64,000 nucleotides of DNA from Atrichornis clamosus (taxonomy: Eukaryota > Chordata > Aves > Passeriformes > Menuridae). A program made the translations under genes and the position numbers. Positions 48,311 to 61,640 of the stretch are shown here, in pieces (positions within the stretch are counted from its first letter, which is position 1; each line of letters opens with the position of its first letter). The DNA lies in assembly GCA_013400975.1 (NCBI GenBank), contig WBMZ01003021.1, positions 53,832 to 117,831 on the forward strand, written 5' to 3'. Under the pieces are notes generated by a model that was not told the DNA's origin, did no database searches, and was given only the letters and a program-made list of their open reading frames with translations.

Positions 48311-51300
48311 AACATCTGTAGGGCAAAATGACTTCTTGTCTGCCAACTGCTAATATCTCATTAACCATGTCCAAAAGAAATGGCTTTGACTAGTTTTTTT
48401 TTTTTTAACTTATCCTTGTCATATTCAACATCAACAATTTCAACCTGTAGAATGAAAAATCTATTGACTGATAAGAAGCTAGATTAGACCTTAATGCTCT
48501 AACAAAAAGCATTGAGTGAGACTAGAGACAGGCAGATCCATCCTTGGCATTTACCTAGGTGAGAAAACAAGCCCAAACACACTTCCAATTTGGTGCTAAG
48601 TCACAAGGACGTTGCTTTGTGCAAAATCACAATGAGCGTATTTACTTTTTCTCTCTTGACCTTTCTCACTTCTGTTCTCTTGAATTTGAAAATCATTGCA
48701 ACATATCTAAAACTGGATTACAAAGCTGGTGCTGGTGAGCCTGGCTCATATTCAGATTTTCTGCTATAGCTGCCTTACTTTGGTGTAAGAGTCACCATAG
48801 TTTCTGAGCTCAAGAGAATGAGGTATGATTTAGGCTGTTACCAAGATGGTCAAACTATGACTTCATATTCAAGGAACAGAAAGAAAGTGTTAATGAACCA
48901 CAGATCCCTACTGCAGGTACCTGACTTGGCATGGGCTTCACACAGAGAGCCAGAAAATTGCAGTCTAGAATTCAAGTGTTCCTCTTTGTATCTTTGTTGT
49001 GTTGACCAAGCTGATTTCTCCTTGCTGCCTTGTAAACCAGCAAGCTCAAGGTGAGATTTAGAAGAAAATGTTTGGGCATTTTAGGCAATCAGCTGTCTTC
49101 CCACTGCCCCTTCCCTGCCTTCTGGTCGGTGCTTGGAAGATGGGAACTTTCTTCCACGCAGTTCCTCCGTGCTGTCAGCTGTCTTTAAACTGACCCCTGC
49201 AGCTGTGCTGCGAGACGAGCTGGGTTGCAGGCTCATTGATACTATGCAAATTCACCCTGTAAGTAGATTACCTGTTACTGTGGGAACAGGCTAACCTGCA
49301 GCTGACAGTTTGCTTTCGTTTTTACTGGACAAGGTTAGTGATGAAAATAAGCTTAATCTTGTAAGAGGTTAAGCAATTTATTACAGAACAGGAAACCAAG
49401 TTACAAAAAACTAGAACAATAAAGCACGATGCTGCTGTCTTTACTTTGGTTCCTTCAGGGTTTCTTTTTGGCATTTTAAATTTGGCTAGGACTTGGTGTT
49501 CCTCATTTTGGCAGATGGATATCTTCATATAGGCAGGTAGATGCTCTATGCTAGTAAAAAACAGATTTGGTTAATTTCTGTGATAAATGCCACTGATTTT
49601 AAATGTATCAGAGAAAATGAATTGTCCACTCCATCTTGCTTGTTGATTTGGGTTGGGTTTTTTTTAAAGTGTGTTGACTGTGCATTACAGAACTACTTGC
49701 AGATTAATTTTAAGTTCAATCCATTTCTTATCCCCTCAAATTCAACCAATAGTGACTCCCATACAGACCATATAATGCAACTGCTAAAAACCATACCTGA
49801 AACTTAAATTTTAACACAGTTTTAGAGAGAACAACACTCGACCTTTGGGAAACTCTTAGCAGAATGGAGAGCTATGGTTGTTTTGTGATAACTGACTCCC
49901 CAGGTATTGAGGTCTAATACTGAAAATGGTGTACTGCAAGCAAGTGAAAAGAGCAAATGGAAACTGCACAAACCAATTTGCACTTTTCACTTATGCTTCA
50001 GAGCTCTGAATGTCATCTTGGGTGGAAAATGTCTTAGCAGTTTTCTCTAGCCATCTGAAACCATTCTAATATATTGAAAAATGGCAGTGACATTTCCCCA
50101 AGATATTTTTATGTGCAATACTTGGTCAGTCCTAAGTGAGAAGAGTTATAAACAACTGAAACAGTGTCCTCAGTAGAACTGCTCTTTTTTCCCCCCACAA
50201 TATATAGGTGTTGGAGTTTTTTCTTTTCCAGAAGAATCATTTTAATTCTGTAACCTAACTGATGTAAATCTCCACCCCTCCCTTATTCTTTTTTCCTTAT
50301 GTAGATAGAACAATAGCTGCAGTTATAATCCATTCACTTGCCATTCTCTGGCCAAACTGAACAGAGCCTCTGAGAGCAACCTCTTCAATATCAGCAAAGG
50401 CATTTGGACTGGCAGATAAAAGGCCTAATAAAATGGATATTACCTCTCTGTCCACATGATGGTGACTGAGCTTCAAACTAGCTGGCGAACTGTAGGTGAA
50501 CTGTAAACTTTAGGTGCATATAGGAACTGGGAAATAGATCCAAACTAGCTGTGGATTAGCAATTTACACATGTGCCAGGTTTTATAGTGTCTTGGGGAGT
50601 TGCCTTGTGGAAAGTGTGGAAGAATTTTTCACCCTGCACCAGACTGACTACAGAAAGCTTCTTATCAGGTTTCACCTTCTCTTCAAGTAGCTGGAGTAAT
50701 ACTGGGTATATCAAGTTATGCTGTTCATGTTGGCACAGCTAAACAGGCAACAGGTAGCAACACAAGGTGCTATAAATATTTTTTGCTATAAAGATGCACA
50801 CAGATCCCTTAGAATCAAGCTAGATTTGGAGCGAAGCCTGTGCTGGAGAAGCTGAAGGCTTACATGCTTCTTTTCTGGTAGAGCAAGATGACTCCACAAT
50901 CCCATGAGCACCGCGTGCCAACTCTCCCATTTCTGAATACAGAAATGATTTAGGATGAGACCATGACCTCCTCTGTAAGAATTATTGTCAGTACTTCTCA
51001 GGTGATGTAAGGTAACACCTTTCTAGCTGACTTAAGCTACAACCCTTGTGCCTTTTTTTGTGCATATATTCTAAGACAATAAAGGTGCCAATGTCCTGGC
51101 ACCTTAATGTCTGTAGTGTAAGGAGACCATGGATACAAAGTAAGGTCAGAAGGTGGGGGAATGCATCCACACCTGTAAAAAAACCAGTTGTAGCATAGAA
51201 GTGTCGGAATGTAGGTGATGTGCAGCCTTGTCTGAAAGTAGCAGTGAGAGTTGGAAGGCCAAATAGCTCACTTTGAGACTCTTAGATGAGAGGTTGTTCC

Positions 51301-54300
51301 TTATTTGTTGTTTGGGTTTGGTTTTTTGGTTTTGTTTTGATTTTGGCTGCATTGGTCGTGTTGTGTTTTGCTTTCCTTCAGGGATGCTCATGATAACTAG
51401 TGTTTATTCAGATAATCAGCTTCACAGACAAGACTGGGAGCGTGAGCTGTATTTTATCCTGGCTAGCACGTTTTTGAGAGAATCACTAAAGTGATTGTAA
51501 GAAAGCACTGGAAACACAATTCCTGGAAGTAATTCCCAGCTGTCATGTTGAATTATAGAGAGACTTAGAGCTGCTAAGTTTTCTATGTCTCTGTTTAATC
51601 CTCTGTAAAGTGAGTAAAGTAAAACATCTCAGAAGGATGTAGTAAGTTACCAAAACGATATTGTGAAAGATTTCCTGTCTCTTTGGAAGAGGTGAGATGT
51701 CTAGTGCAAGGTATTAGTGTTCTGTTGTGATGAAGCAATTCTCTCTCTTAGATAAAAAAAGGCAAAATCCTGTAATTTAGCTCTTCAATACTGATGACTG
51801 ACAGCTCACTTTCAATTCATAATTACAGTCAAAACCCACATCCACTTCTTCATAACAAGTGTTTGGATTTGTGTAATTGTGATGTAAGAAGAAAATGTTT
51901 AGACCACTTCTTTAATTTCTGTAAAGAGGAATAAGGGAATAGCATGAGATAATGCACCAGTTTCAAAGAAGAATCATAAAAAAAAATTTGCATTTTGCTT
52001 TCCTATATGTTACACATTTTCCAGGTTATGCTAGAAACACATATCCACTTCATATGTAATGTATTTGTTATTTTCTGGTTTTCTTCCAAGACATTTTGCC
52101 ATTATCCTGCCAGGACTGTATGTTGTCTGACCACTTCCCCATTGCAATTAAGGATTGAAACCACTTGCTTACGCACAACGGAGACCATCATACCTAACCC
52201 CAAAGGAGGCCAGAAACTCCTAGCACACTGCATTTCCCAGACCAACCAGGAGGCCCAGGGCACAGAAGGACAGCATGCTATTTGCAACAAGGGCTGGCAC
52301 ACTGACAATCCACATGAGTGCAGCTATTCAAAATAAATCAAAAAAACCCCAAAAACTTCTGTGTGGGGGAATTTAACACACCTCATAAAACATATACTGC
52401 CTGAACTTCCATAATAAAATGAGATAAACTGCTTTCAAATCAGTTGTTAAGAAGCTACCAAAGAGACAGCCTCAAGGAAGGATGTTTAACCAGAAGTTTT
52501 TCTTCAAATCACGCAGTATATGTTTGCTAGTTAATGTGCAGGGTTGCAGGCTTGATTTGAACAGCCATCAGAACATGAAATTTGCACAAGCAACACAGCC
52601 TTTCAAGGGAATTTCACTTTGTCGCTCCTACCCCTTCTCTGCTTTTCCTCCTTTCTTTCTCCAGTCCCAAAGCCAAAGAGGAGGGGAGACGATGCCTTGG
52701 TGTGCTGGGGGTGGGGTGTAAACGAGAAAGGGGCACTCTCTGACTCTAAATGGAAATACTTCATTGACATCTGTGTGTTTTGAATCAGACCTGTTGTACT
52801 CAAAGAACTTAAATGTGACCACCAGTCAATAAAGTAAGATTCAGAATCATACCATGGGGAAGACGAAAGTCATTGCTGAGTCCAGACTACAGTTTTCATA
52901 TGCGTGTGTGCGTGTGCATGTGCTTGGGACCGGAGATAGTACTAATAAATCATATTTATCAACCCATTGGATTAATCTTGAGTTTTCATAAGGCAAAACT
53001 TGTCATATTACAGAGCAATGGTGAAGCGTGTGTGAATCTGGTAATCTGTGCTGAAAATAATCTTTGCAGCTATCTCTGCTTCAAGGCTAATATTTAAGGA
53101 CTTTAAAATGAAAATCAGTTTGGATCGCCAGAGAATACATAAAAAAGCTGAGAGGGAACAGATTGTATTTGATATCTAAGCCCACGTGGCAACATTTTTG
53201 AAATGGTCTTACACAGTTATAATGTGAGGACATGGTGTTTACTTAGGATTAGGAAACACTGGGAAAGGAAGAACCCTCTCAGATGACATACTGGCACAGA
53301 CATGCATACGTACAGACAGAGACCTCAGCTGTGGGGAGTGCTCTGTCTATGTGTATGTTTAGTTTGAAAGTGGTTCTGTAAGAAAGTTCCAATTCAATAG
53401 TTAAGAGAAATGATCTTTTTTTTCCCTCTAAACTTTCATATTAGTCTGAAGGGAGTCACAGATAGAAAATTAGAAGCTGTTTGGATTTATTGTGTTCTGG
53501 AGCCATTAATTACAGTGAGTTCTGCTTCTGTTTATTTGTCTTAGTTCTTCTTGGTGTTGAAACACTGACCCTCATGGACATAAAAAAGATCATCTAGCTT
53601 CATCTGTCTCACCATCCTCTGCGGCTCAAGTCCTTGTGGTAGAGCACTTCCCCAGACTACATGACACAGCCAGATGTAGCAACCAGATAGCAGGCTATGA
53701 AATATCACTAATTTCAAATGTCAGCCTTCACACTACATAAAACAGGGAGCATATTACAGTGTACATTAAATTCTAGAGCAAATAATACTTAACATCTATG
53801 CGGATGCATTGTAGATTTGAATAATCTGGCAGACTGTATTTGGAAATATTCTCTAAATTTCCTCTGTCCCTGCCCTGAGACTGTGGTAAGTAGCACAGAG
53901 ACCAGCTGTCCAGCCTTGTTTTTCTAAGCCATTGACTAAACAGTGAGTTCATGTTCAAGATAACTGTGGGGAACCAGTTCATGAACTTCTTGAACTCTGC
54001 TGTCCATAAGTGTGGTGATGGAATTGAAAAGCTGCCATTTAATTAATGGTGAGTCTTGTAACTAGAAATGAACCTTGGGCCAAGTGTTGTTTGTTGCTTT
54101 GTTTTGTTTGCTTTTTAAAAAATTTACTTACTAAAAGATGTCTGGAGAGCAAAAATAAGTAAAAGCTATTGAGTTGTTGCCAGGGAAAGATGTTGCTCTG
54201 CAGAAGAGGGAGATAAAACCATCACCTGCATATACAGTCCAAGGACTTGCAGTGCAGGTTGGCTGCAGTGCCAGAGCATTACTATGGAGCATAATTCTCC

Positions 54301-56199
54301 CTGTGCTCCTTTCCAGATTCACTTCCCAATTCACAAAATTATTAACCTGGAGGTCTTTCTACCAGTGGTATCTATTTTATTACAAGAGTTTGAAACTTTC
54401 CCTTTCCTTTGTGGGATTAAGTTTCCTGCTAATTAGAGACAGAATAGGTATTGGTTTCTGAGAGAATAAAGCTCTATAGAATGTAAAATTGCAATCTTGT
54501 ATTGCAGTTTCATTCTCTAAACATCTCTGTTCATGTTGATAACAATGCCTAGATGCTGAACCTTTGTCCCATAAAACTCTGTACTATTATAATTTCAAAG
54601 CTGCATGAGAAAGAGCTTTATTTTATGGATCCTCATACTCTTCTCCCCTAAGGTAGAAAATACATAATTCCTCTGTGCTTCAAGGTACACACACCTTGCA
54701 CAAGCAGAGGAGCATCTTCCCCTTAGTATTCGAGAGTTCTTGATATCCAAAAGCAGAAGTCACCACAGAAGGAGAACTGGAAAAGACCTTTCAAGATAGA
54801 TGTCTGCTATTGCAGGACTTACAAAAAACTTAAATAATCCCTTTCACAGATAAATTAAAGTCTATCTAGTGAGCTTTCTAGAGAAACTCTCATATCCCTA
54901 ATGTATTTGTGTCAAGTAATTATATCCATTTAGCATTGACTGAAAGCTTTTCACTCCTCTGATATTCAGGTAGTGCTTCTTTGTTTTGCTTCCTGTTTGA
55001 AATTTTTCTTCCATGTGCGTACCAGATTGGGACAGATTGCAAGCTCTCACCAGGGCTTTAACTCTGTCCCCCTGTGTAAATAGATTTGGAACAAGAGCAC
55101 TGTATTTGGAGTCTCACCCAACTTCACCAGCTTGCTGGTAATTGCCTTTGAGGAAATAAAGCAAAATGCAAACATTTTAAACTATAATTAGTAGGAAGTT
55201 CTCAACTAGCAAAGTATTATTTTCACACTTTGTCTTTATATGAGGCATCAAAGTATTTTATGATATGTAATTAGGACTGAGTCTTCAAATATGTGGCAGA
55301 ATAAACAGCATTATTCCCTGTTTCAGTTCATTCTTTTGTTGTGCTTTTGTATGATGAAGCAGAATAGGGTGTAATTGTCTGCAAGTAGTTATTCATGAAG
55401 AAACTATCCTATTTCTTCAGGCTCCAAGCTAAATGATGCTGAGGTAGTTGCTGCTTTCTGCTTGAATATTTCCTGAAACCATTGCCGATTCTGTGTGGTC
55501 TTGGTGTATTTGTTGAAGGGGTTATACACGTTTTAGCATTACAGACCTGTTGGTAACTAGTGCACAAAATGATAACAAATGCAAGTGCGTTCCTTTGCCA
55601 TTGACTGTGCCACAGTTGCTATGCTATGTTAGGTGGTCTCCTACTGTAAAACCTGCCTCTGCTTTGTAATGCTGCTGGGCAGCTTTTACCACAGTCTTTA
55701 TCTGAACTGTTAAGAGGCACTAGCTGCAGGACCACATGAGGTGATAAAGGAGTAAAAAATTAGTGAATATGTGTTTCGGCAGGTTGTTTCAGTATCTGTG
55801 AAGGCTTTGATCATCTGCAGTGCACTGGGGCTGGCATGTTGGGCACTGTGACACCAAACTTCATGTTATCCTTGCCAAAGCATTGGGACACTGTTCTGAG
55901 CTGGGTCAGCAGTCTATTCTCCATAGCAGGTGCTTGGAATGAAACTCTCAAGGACCGGTGCTGAACCGGAAACACCTCGGCCCTGCATCCCTGCTTTCAG
56001 GATATACATTCAACATCACATCATAACTTACATGAAGCCTTTCTCCAACTCATGCTGTCTCCTTTCTGCATTGAGCATCCTAGTAAGTTGGAAAATCCCT
56101 GTTTGTTTTCCTTCTAATTATTCCAAGCAATGTGGAACAGTTCTGACAGGTGGGCTTACGCAAATGCATTTGCTCCCGCGTCAGAAGAGCAGATGATTG
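48311..56199. other. Unique sequence, no gene recognised
   Basis: A composite SOX/POU-like site lies at 49234-49251. Degenerate CR1-like phrases occur near 53.59 kb ('aagatcatctag') and 54.77 kb ('ggaaaagacctttcaagat') but are too short to call. Everything else is AT-rich unique sequence with short open frames. Confidence 0.45.
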
Positions 56200-56660
56200 T
56201 GCTGCTTTCCGGGGACGTGGGACATGCTTCTGTGCCTTCATGGAGGCAGAATTGAAACCAGATGCTCTTGCCCCATGCTTTAACCACTGAAATATGTGGA
56301 GAAAAAAGGAAGTGAGAGATGAAGACAGATGTTCCAGATAGATATTATCCCTAAAGCAAATATTGCTTTCTATGGGAACACACCTGTACATCACCTCCTT
56401 CCCCCATATTATTCTTTTCCCCATTTTCTTCCTCTTCAAAATCCCTAAAACTGCTATGCAAGTTGGGAGAGCCCATCCTTCAGACAGCACACAGATATGT
56501 GGTTAGGATTTCTTCTTAGGGATCCTGGAATATTTGTGGGCTTGAATCCCACTGGAAAAAGATAAATGTGAAGGCAAGCCTCCCACATCCTGTGGAGTGA
56601 CTGTGGGAGAGCCCAGCATCTCCTCCTCAACGGCTGTTCTGTGCCAAGCCCCATCCAGTG
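56200..56660 (-). mobile_element. Old tRNA-SINE/MIR-like remnants (tentative)
   Basis: 'gcagaattgaaaccagatgc' and 'ccccatgctttaaccactga' resemble the reverse complement of a tRNA-derived SINE head, where a box-B-like 'ttgaacc' precedes 'ctctaaccact'. A second phrase, 'gggcttgaatcccactgg', with 'gcctcccacatcctgtgg' at about 56537-56600, resembles another such copy. Both are strongly diverged; boundaries and family are uncertain. Confidence 0.35.
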
Positions 56661-56931
56661 CTCAGAGAGCACCTAAAGACATGACCACTGCCAGAGAGAT
56701 GAGTGGGAATAAAGTAGTTTGTGAAATTTTATGGGATTTGATGAGAGCACTGTCACAACTTTAATGGGAAGGGTAGAGTCACTGTCTTTTCTCTTCCAAA
56801 AGGAGATCTTCTTTCCTCCTCCCGTATGGCCTGGAATGACATGTCCCTTTAGTAAGATGAAGATTTATCTACATCAAGTGGACAGTTACTTTATCTCAAT
56901 CAACTTCCTTTCCATGTCACTTTGTACTTAA
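56661..56931. other. Unique sequence
   Basis: Nothing supportable seen. Confidence 0.5.
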
Positions 56932-56980
56932 TACTAGATGATCGCTAAGATCCCTTCCAATACAAGCTTTACTATGATTT
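56932..56980 (+). mobile_element. Probable CR1 3' terminal scrap
   Basis: 'ctagatgatcgctaagatcc' followed by 'cttccaatacaagctttactatgatt' resembles the last ~45 bp of a sense-strand CR1 (ctagatgatctctaaggtcc / cttccaac... / ctatgattc). The match is short. Confidence 0.5.
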
Positions 56981-59900
56981 AGGGACATTAGTTTTAAGAA
57001 GGAGCTTTTCTATTGTGTTGACCTCTAAGTGTTTCATCTTGCTCTGTTCCCATGGGTCTTCATCCAGTACTTCATGCTTCCAGGTCTTCTCCGTTCAGTA
57101 TCCTCTCTGAGGGATCTTTGCTACATCATCTGGTACTCTCTGTCCCCTCTTGCGAGCCACAGGCACTGCTGGGCATGTCTGACAGCTTCTGACTCATATT
57201 GTTTGTTGTGATCATTGCTGTGTTATGCCTTTTTTCTTTGTGTCACATCTTCTTGTCCCTGCCCCATCCTTGCAAGACTCAGCTCCCACCAAGGCTCCAT
57301 CACATGTCCACACACCATCAGAATCCCCAGGCAGCTTCAGGCACAGGCTTAAACACAAGAAAACACCACCACTGGCTTAGGGCAGCTCTGAGCCACAAGC
57401 TGCTGGAGTGTACTGGGAAGACTAATTACATGCTTGCCGTGTTCTTTCATTTCTTTCCTGGGCATAAACTGTTGGCCACTCCTACTTCTGAAATCAGAAC
57501 ATTATTCTCCTGTCTTAGCTGGGTTTACTCACTATTGGTTTTGCGGCTATTGGTTTCTTGGGCAGCAAGAGAGTCTGGATATTGAATGAGCATGCCACTG
57601 TTCTACTCCCTATCACTGTGGATGGTGAACTAGTGCATAATCCTGGGTTGGGATTTTAATTTTTTTTTCCTGAACCACTTTTCCAGCCAATTCAAGAGTC
57701 TCAGACCCAGAAGTTCCAACATGGTGGCTGGAGCTCCAGACTCCACTTGATTAACAAAACCGTCCCTGTGAGGGACAGGCTTCAGGCAACTGCAGTCTGG
57801 TTTCCAAAGAGCAGGGCTTGGGCTAGCCACACTGCTTTCCACAGCTGGACATGGCTACTCCTACAGCAGCTGCCACCCACACAGGCAAATGTAGGAGATG
57901 GATCTCCGTCTGACTCAGCACTGCTCTTACCCTGCGTGAGACTGTGCCCTGCAGCACAGATGCTGTCAACAGATGATTTGTTTCCAATTGCACGCACTAT
58001 AACTAAATCTGATCAGTAATAGAAGCAACAGATTCTTCCTTGGCATCAGAGCAATCCCACCATTTCTAGGCACTGCTGAAAGCTGTAGATGTGTAGTAGC
58101 AGCTTGGAAGACAGCCACAAGAGGGTAAAGTTATACAGTTCCTATCTGCATTGTAAACTGAAATATTTAAATTTAGGCAGATGGTTTTAATAAAAACTTA
58201 GGGCTGTGTGTATTTCAACATAAAGTCATACAGATGAAAAAGGCTGCTCAGTGAAATAAGATAGAAAGTGTTCAACTAATTCTGATAATATAATTTAATG
58301 AAAAATACCATTTCTGCAATGCTTTAATCAGTTTGTTGTACTGCATGATGTTTTGATTTGTTTTATTCGGGAAATAAAACGGAAACGCTTCTAATATATA
58401 GCTTGACCAGAGAGACCTCATGCAATACCAAACTCTTCTGACCAAAGTGCTTCACTGCCTGTGCTCCTGGTATGGATTATAATCACTAGGATGGACTCTC
58501 ATCTGTTTTTTGACTCCATCTCAGGAGCCTCACAGCTCTGCATGTCGTGTGTAACTTGTTCATGGGCTTTGTCTGGCCTAGGATACTTGAAACTTAGACA
58601 CTACAAAGAAATGTGCTATGACAGTCAAGTGACACTAAAGAAATCTTTATATTCAGAAATGTTGCAGCATATTTGGCTTAAAGAAATATCCAGATAGTCT
58701 CTCTTCTGCAAAAGAAACCTCAAGGTGATGTAATCCTAATGTGTGAAACCTGTACAATGAAGAAATAAATTGTGAAAATCTATATAAAGTGACTTCAAGA
58801 CTTCTTGCTGGGGAAACCTGATCCAAAATATATCAAAGTCCTGAAAAATATATTCACCATTAGTTGAACTTTTTAACAGGCTCTGAGGGCTTTAACTATG
58901 GACAAGAAATGTGGGGGTTTTTTTTGTCTTACAAAACCTAGAGAGATATGAACTGTTCTCCCAGTATTTTTGCCAACACCCTGTTGCTGTCTTCAGTTCT
59001 AAAACAATGTGAGAATGTCCCTACAATTTCATTTCAAGTATTTTTTTCCTGAACAGGAAAAAAAAAGCTACTTCTTCTACCTTAATTTAAGAGTTTTTAC
59101 ATAAAAGACTTTAATATACTCATTATTTCTGTTGAGATTTCAAAATCAGTTTCATTGTTTTGACCTTTGTCATACCCACTAGACTAGAAAGAAGCAGGAT
59201 GACAATTTGCTGGAAAATTTAAATGACATTTTAATGCATTTTTCTGCTGTTTTAAAATATAGTAATTATTTCCCAGTGTATCAATTGCTGTTTCCCAGTC
59301 TGTTTTAGAACAGTGTTTTAAACAAAAGCCTAAGTTTTCAGTAAGGCATTCTGTGTAATTGGTCATATTTTGCCATCCTTCTCTTTACACTTAGATATTT
59401 ACCTATATAAACCACTTTATAGCATGTGGAAAAGTAGAAAAAAGAGGCAAAGTCCATTTCATGACAATTTTGGAGGTTGTAGAATTTCATTTCCTCCTAA
59501 CATATGGAATATCTGCCTATTTTCACTACTTGTATCAAAACATCCTTCTTCGCACTCAGTAGATAAGAATTTCAGTACAAGCTTCTCTTTACATCCCCTA
59601 AAGAGTCTGTGCTGTTCCTTGAAAACCTTACTGTCCAAAACTTGCTCAAAATTGATACAACTCAAACATCTGTGTCTGGTCCAAAACAACCTTTGGCTGA
59701 TGAAATAATTTCACTGACAATATTCCAAACAATACTAATACCAGACACTTTAGTTACAAACATCTGTTCACAGCAAAATAATCTTTCTGATGTAAGAATA
59801 TAACATGTGTTTAACTGCTTTACCAAAATGGAATATTTCAGCTGCATGATCTCTCTCAAGGTAAAAAAAGCTTTCTTATTTGAAGTGTAGAACAGGAGAA

Positions 59901-60782
59901 CGACATTTTATGATTCTCCCTGTTTTGAAAGAGAGAAAACTAAAATTGAAAAAAAAATTTCCCCCCCCCCTAATATTTTACTTTGACCTGCAGGCTTGTT
60001 GCTTTTTGACATTTTCAGATTTTTCAAGACTTTCAACCTTGCAATGAGAATCGACGTTGCAATGAGAACTACTTTCAACATAGCCTTTTAATGTAAACAC
60101 AGTTTCCTGTTTTGCTTCAAAGCAAAAAGATGAAAAAAAGTCCTAGCAGCTATGCAGTCTTACCACAACAGGTAGTATATTTGTGATCATCTCCTGCAAC
60201 ACAAGTATTTTGTAGACAACAGCAAAGAGCTGTGTTCTGCTCAGGGGCCAAGAGTTCACATTACAGAGCCAGGAATTTATTTACGAGAACTGTCATGGTA
60301 TAGCATTAGTCCTCACACAATCCAAAGAATGACACGTGTTTTAGGAAGAAAGTACTTTTATTAGGCCTACACAGACAATTGTGTGAAGTAGATATTAGAT
60401 AAAGCAAATTTATTTTCATGTAGATGAACTACTATTTGAGTCCAAAGTATAGAGAAAATATGAAAGCAATTGTAGCTCATTGCTTTGAATTGCATTTGAT
60501 TATTTTAATCAGTTGCACATTTGAGAGAAAAGTGTTTTCTATTTTGGGAGCAGAGGGTGATCCTGACCCTGTTAAAAGAACAAGTAGTGACAGAAGCAGA
60601 ATGATCAGAGGAAACAGTAATTCCCATCAAAGATCAGTAGGCTTGAGAAATGGGGAAATTCAGAAATCTTTCTCACATGGATCTGATATGGAATCTAATA
60701 TCTGATGGAGTTGCACATTTTAGTTCTCTGCCCCATTTTTGATCTTGCATTGTCAGGACTGCAAGATTAGGAATGGTGTAGT
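56981..60782. other. Unique AT-rich sequence, no gene recognised
   Basis: A C10-12 run lies near 59962 and a small imperfect duplication ('ttgcaatgagaa', twice) at about 60039-60068. The 128-codon frame at 57199-57585 and the overlapping frames at 57.6-58.0 kb have no family signature. Confidence 0.5.
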
Positions 60783-60810
60783 TGTTTTGGGAATATAATT
60801 TCCCAAAACA
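60783..60810. repeat. Inverted repeat, 11-bp arms, 6-nt loop
   Basis: TGTTTTGGGAA (60783-60793) pairs exactly with TTCCCAAAACA (60800-60810) around TATAAT. It sits close to the inferred 3' end of the Penelope-like relic. Confidence 0.95.
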
Positions 60811-60844
60811 TTGGGTGTTGCTGTTCCTTCCTTATTAGGTAGCA

Positions 60845-61640
60845 CATGGTGGTTGTTTGGTTTCACCCACAGAGTTCCCTCAGAGCAGTGAATGCATTGC
60901 ATGATGCCTATGATGTTTCAGGATGCTTATGTGTAGGATCTGTATATTTTGGTCATTCTGCTGGGGCAGGTATTGGTCATGAAGGCTGTGGCAATATTTG
61001 GATACGATTTTCTGGACCAATCTGGCTCTAGCCAGAATATACTGGTCTGCCAAAATTTGCTTTCAGTGATGGAGATGATGTTAATGAGTGTGGTTTGAAT
61101 GGAAGGATGGATGTTTCTAGGAAAAATAATTTCAAGGTATGATTTTCTTCCAATATAAGCTACAACTCGTTAACATTTTCCAGTATATATTTCTTGCATA
61201 TTGTGGTATATGATACCCAGTAGGGGATTTTCTCTCTGCATTGTAGTAAGTTTGGATAAGGTTTAGGTGGCCACTTCAAGTATGCAGTCCAAGCAGAGTG
61301 TCAGTGTTGGATGAGCATCATCTGTAGCTTGGTGAGGGTGCACCATGAGTGCTTTCCTCAGAGCAAATGAGGTGATGTCTGTGGGCTATATCAGTTTTTC
61401 TAGTGTGTTTTGGATAGCTGATGGTTTGTGGAAGGAGGTGTGTTGGTCTGTGGATTTTCTGCATATGGTATTTTGACGGTTGCTATTTTTTATGTTGACC
61501 TTGGTGTCTAGAAAGTCAATGCTGATGTAAGTTTTCCAGAGAGTTTGATGGGCAATTCTGGTTGCTGAATTTGTGGTAGAAATCAATGAGGGAATCCAAG
61601 TTTTCAGTAGAGATGTCATTTATGCACCCTAGTGCACCCT
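60845..61640 (-). pseudogene. Penelope-like retroelement relic, C-terminal RT region
   Basis: On the minus strand, fragments of a Penelope-like reverse transcriptase can be read. At 61567-61605 lies ENLDSLIDFYHKF, at 61485-61514 FLDTKVNIKN, and at 61437-61460 RKSTDQHT. In order and wording these match the part of the PLE reverse transcriptase just after the catalytic YxDD motif (typically ...ID D..., then FLD.., then RKPTD.NT). Seven codons before ENLDS is CINDI (61612-61626), a decayed form of the YIDDI-type catalytic motif. The ENLDS and FLDTK blocks are in different frames, so a frameshift lies between them, and stops follow the second block. Near 60859-60871 a TGTGGGTGAAAC sequence may be the remnant of the GIY-YIG endonuclease domain. 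Similarity may extend right to about 62060 but is not secure there. Confidence 0.65.

Noticed and set aside
53568..53660. CR1-like phrase 'aagatcatctag'
   Set aside because: Only about a dozen bases match and the following sequence does not continue as CR1.
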